A stretch of DNA of 64,000 nt, from NCBI GenBank assembly GCA_023846275.1, contig JAIUJO010000162.1:62001-126000 (forward strand), read 5' to 3'. The notes under the pieces are model-generated. The model worked only from the letters and a program-made list of their open reading frames with translations, was not told the DNA's origin and did not search any database. Numbering within the stretch: position 1 is the stretch's first letter; every line of letters starts with the position of its first letter. The position numbers were made by a program, and so were the translations under genes. Of the stretch, positions 63,801-64,000 are shown one piece after another. The DNA is from Vanilla planifolia (Eukaryota; Streptophyta; Magnoliopsida; Asparagales; Orchidaceae).

Positions 63801-64000
63801 ATAAAAACACTTTAAAATATTAAAAAATAATTTTGAATTAGATAAAGCCCATAATGATGAGTACAATAGTCTTAATTTTAGCCCCATCAAACACATATAG
63901 AAATAATGCAAATTGCCAAAGAAAATAAAACTTATCTATAACTTTATAATTTTAAGAAAATTAAATATATATCAATTGTTAAATAACATAAATTTGTGCA

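Larger units (their letters stand above)
43430..64000 (+). repeat. Diverged tandem satellite array, about 420-bp monomer, roughly 48 copies
   Basis: A set of short blocks recurs in the same order every 350-510 bp to the end of the window. In order: GAGATAAATTG with a CAAGAAAGTTGCATTCCAAG-like block; AAGGAGATCAAGTGTAACAT followed by CCTTGATCATCAAAT; a GAATCAAAATGTCTCATAAA-like block; ATTTAATTAGATAGAGCT; GATGAGTCCAATGACATTTG followed by TTTCATCTCGATC; AATTATTATTTTAATATTAA; GTAAATATATATTAAAGCT; GAGATAAATTGAAGCAATGT; and a GTCACA...AGGAGATTTAGAG block. The TAACATCC landmark can be followed near 43505, 43928, 44732, 48782, 49210, 50778, 54755, 55170, 57210, 58035, 58545, 59775, 62520, 63350 and 63740, among others. 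Monomers are strongly diverged, with indels and truncations. All open frames inside are by-products. The array runs past base 64000. Confidence 0.85.

Noticed and set aside
43430-64000. GATGAGTCC motif in the satellite suggesting a hammerhead ribozyme
   Set aside because: The motif resembles part of the hammerhead core (CTGATGAGTCC), but the matching GGAC-GAAAC strand and the three stems could not be placed in the monomers that I followed, on either strand.
43430-64000. Regular repeat with conserved spacing considered as a CRISPR-like array
   Set aside because: The spacing is too long (about 420 bp), the whole unit is repeated instead of short repeats with unique spacers, and the context is eukaryotic.

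Overview
The window looks like a gene-poor stretch of a land-plant nuclear genome. It is strongly AT-rich (I estimate by eye about three quarters A+T). I found no intact gene, no rRNA or tRNA gene, no CRISPR array and no bacterial-type operon. The plant assignment rests on two decayed Ty1/copia retrotransposons with the plant-type gag (UBN2-like region, CCHC knuckle, acidic Ser/Glu-rich tail) and on the tail of an L1-type LINE carrying both a zf-RVT domain and a C-terminal plant-type RNase H. The exact lineage cannot be told from the sequence.

Left third (1-20.3 kb): layered dead mobile elements. Positions 1-455 are one copy of a dispersed repeat whose second copy lies in the same orientation at 28.55-29.01 kb. 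Positions 488-2872 and 13099-15608 are two diverged copies of one AT-rich family in opposite orientation, giving an inverted repeat with arms of about 2.4-2.5 kb around a 10.2 kb centre. Each arm carries a trinucleotide microsatellite at the matching place. The centre holds copia element A on the minus strand (about 3.5-7.9 kb: gag, protease, integrase, RT and RNase H all recognisable, all broken) and a LINE tail on the plus strand (about 9.18-10.48 kb). The LINE tail appears to sit inside a dispersed repeat whose uninterrupted relative is at 16.56-17.48 kb. Copia element B follows on the plus strand (about 17.9-20.13 kb: gag, knuckle, protease remnant, integrase) and stops inside the integrase.

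Middle (20.3-43.4 kb): AT-rich sequence with no recognisable gene. It contains a second inverted pair of repeat fragments (24.45-24.89 and 30.67-31.06 kb), a partial third copy of the arm family with an (AT)n tract (about 40.3-40.8 kb), and some weak self-similarity.

Right third (about 43.43-64.0 kb, running off the end): an old, heavily diverged tandem satellite. Counting a recurring landmark gives about 48 monomers at an average spacing near 420 bp. Within it are a perfect 93-bp tandem duplication (55233-55418) and a triplicated sub-monomer unit of about 117 bp (60519-60867). These show that local rearrangement happened on very different time scales. The satellite is the main large-scale structure of the window and may be the most interesting item.

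Nothing here works as a pathway. The window reads as the decay record of retrotransposons and satellites. Many in-frame stops sit where the families normally have Gln, Arg or Trp codons, as expected from C-to-T decay of methylated DNA. All alignments were done by eye, so repeat edges are approximate, typically within 10-50 bp.
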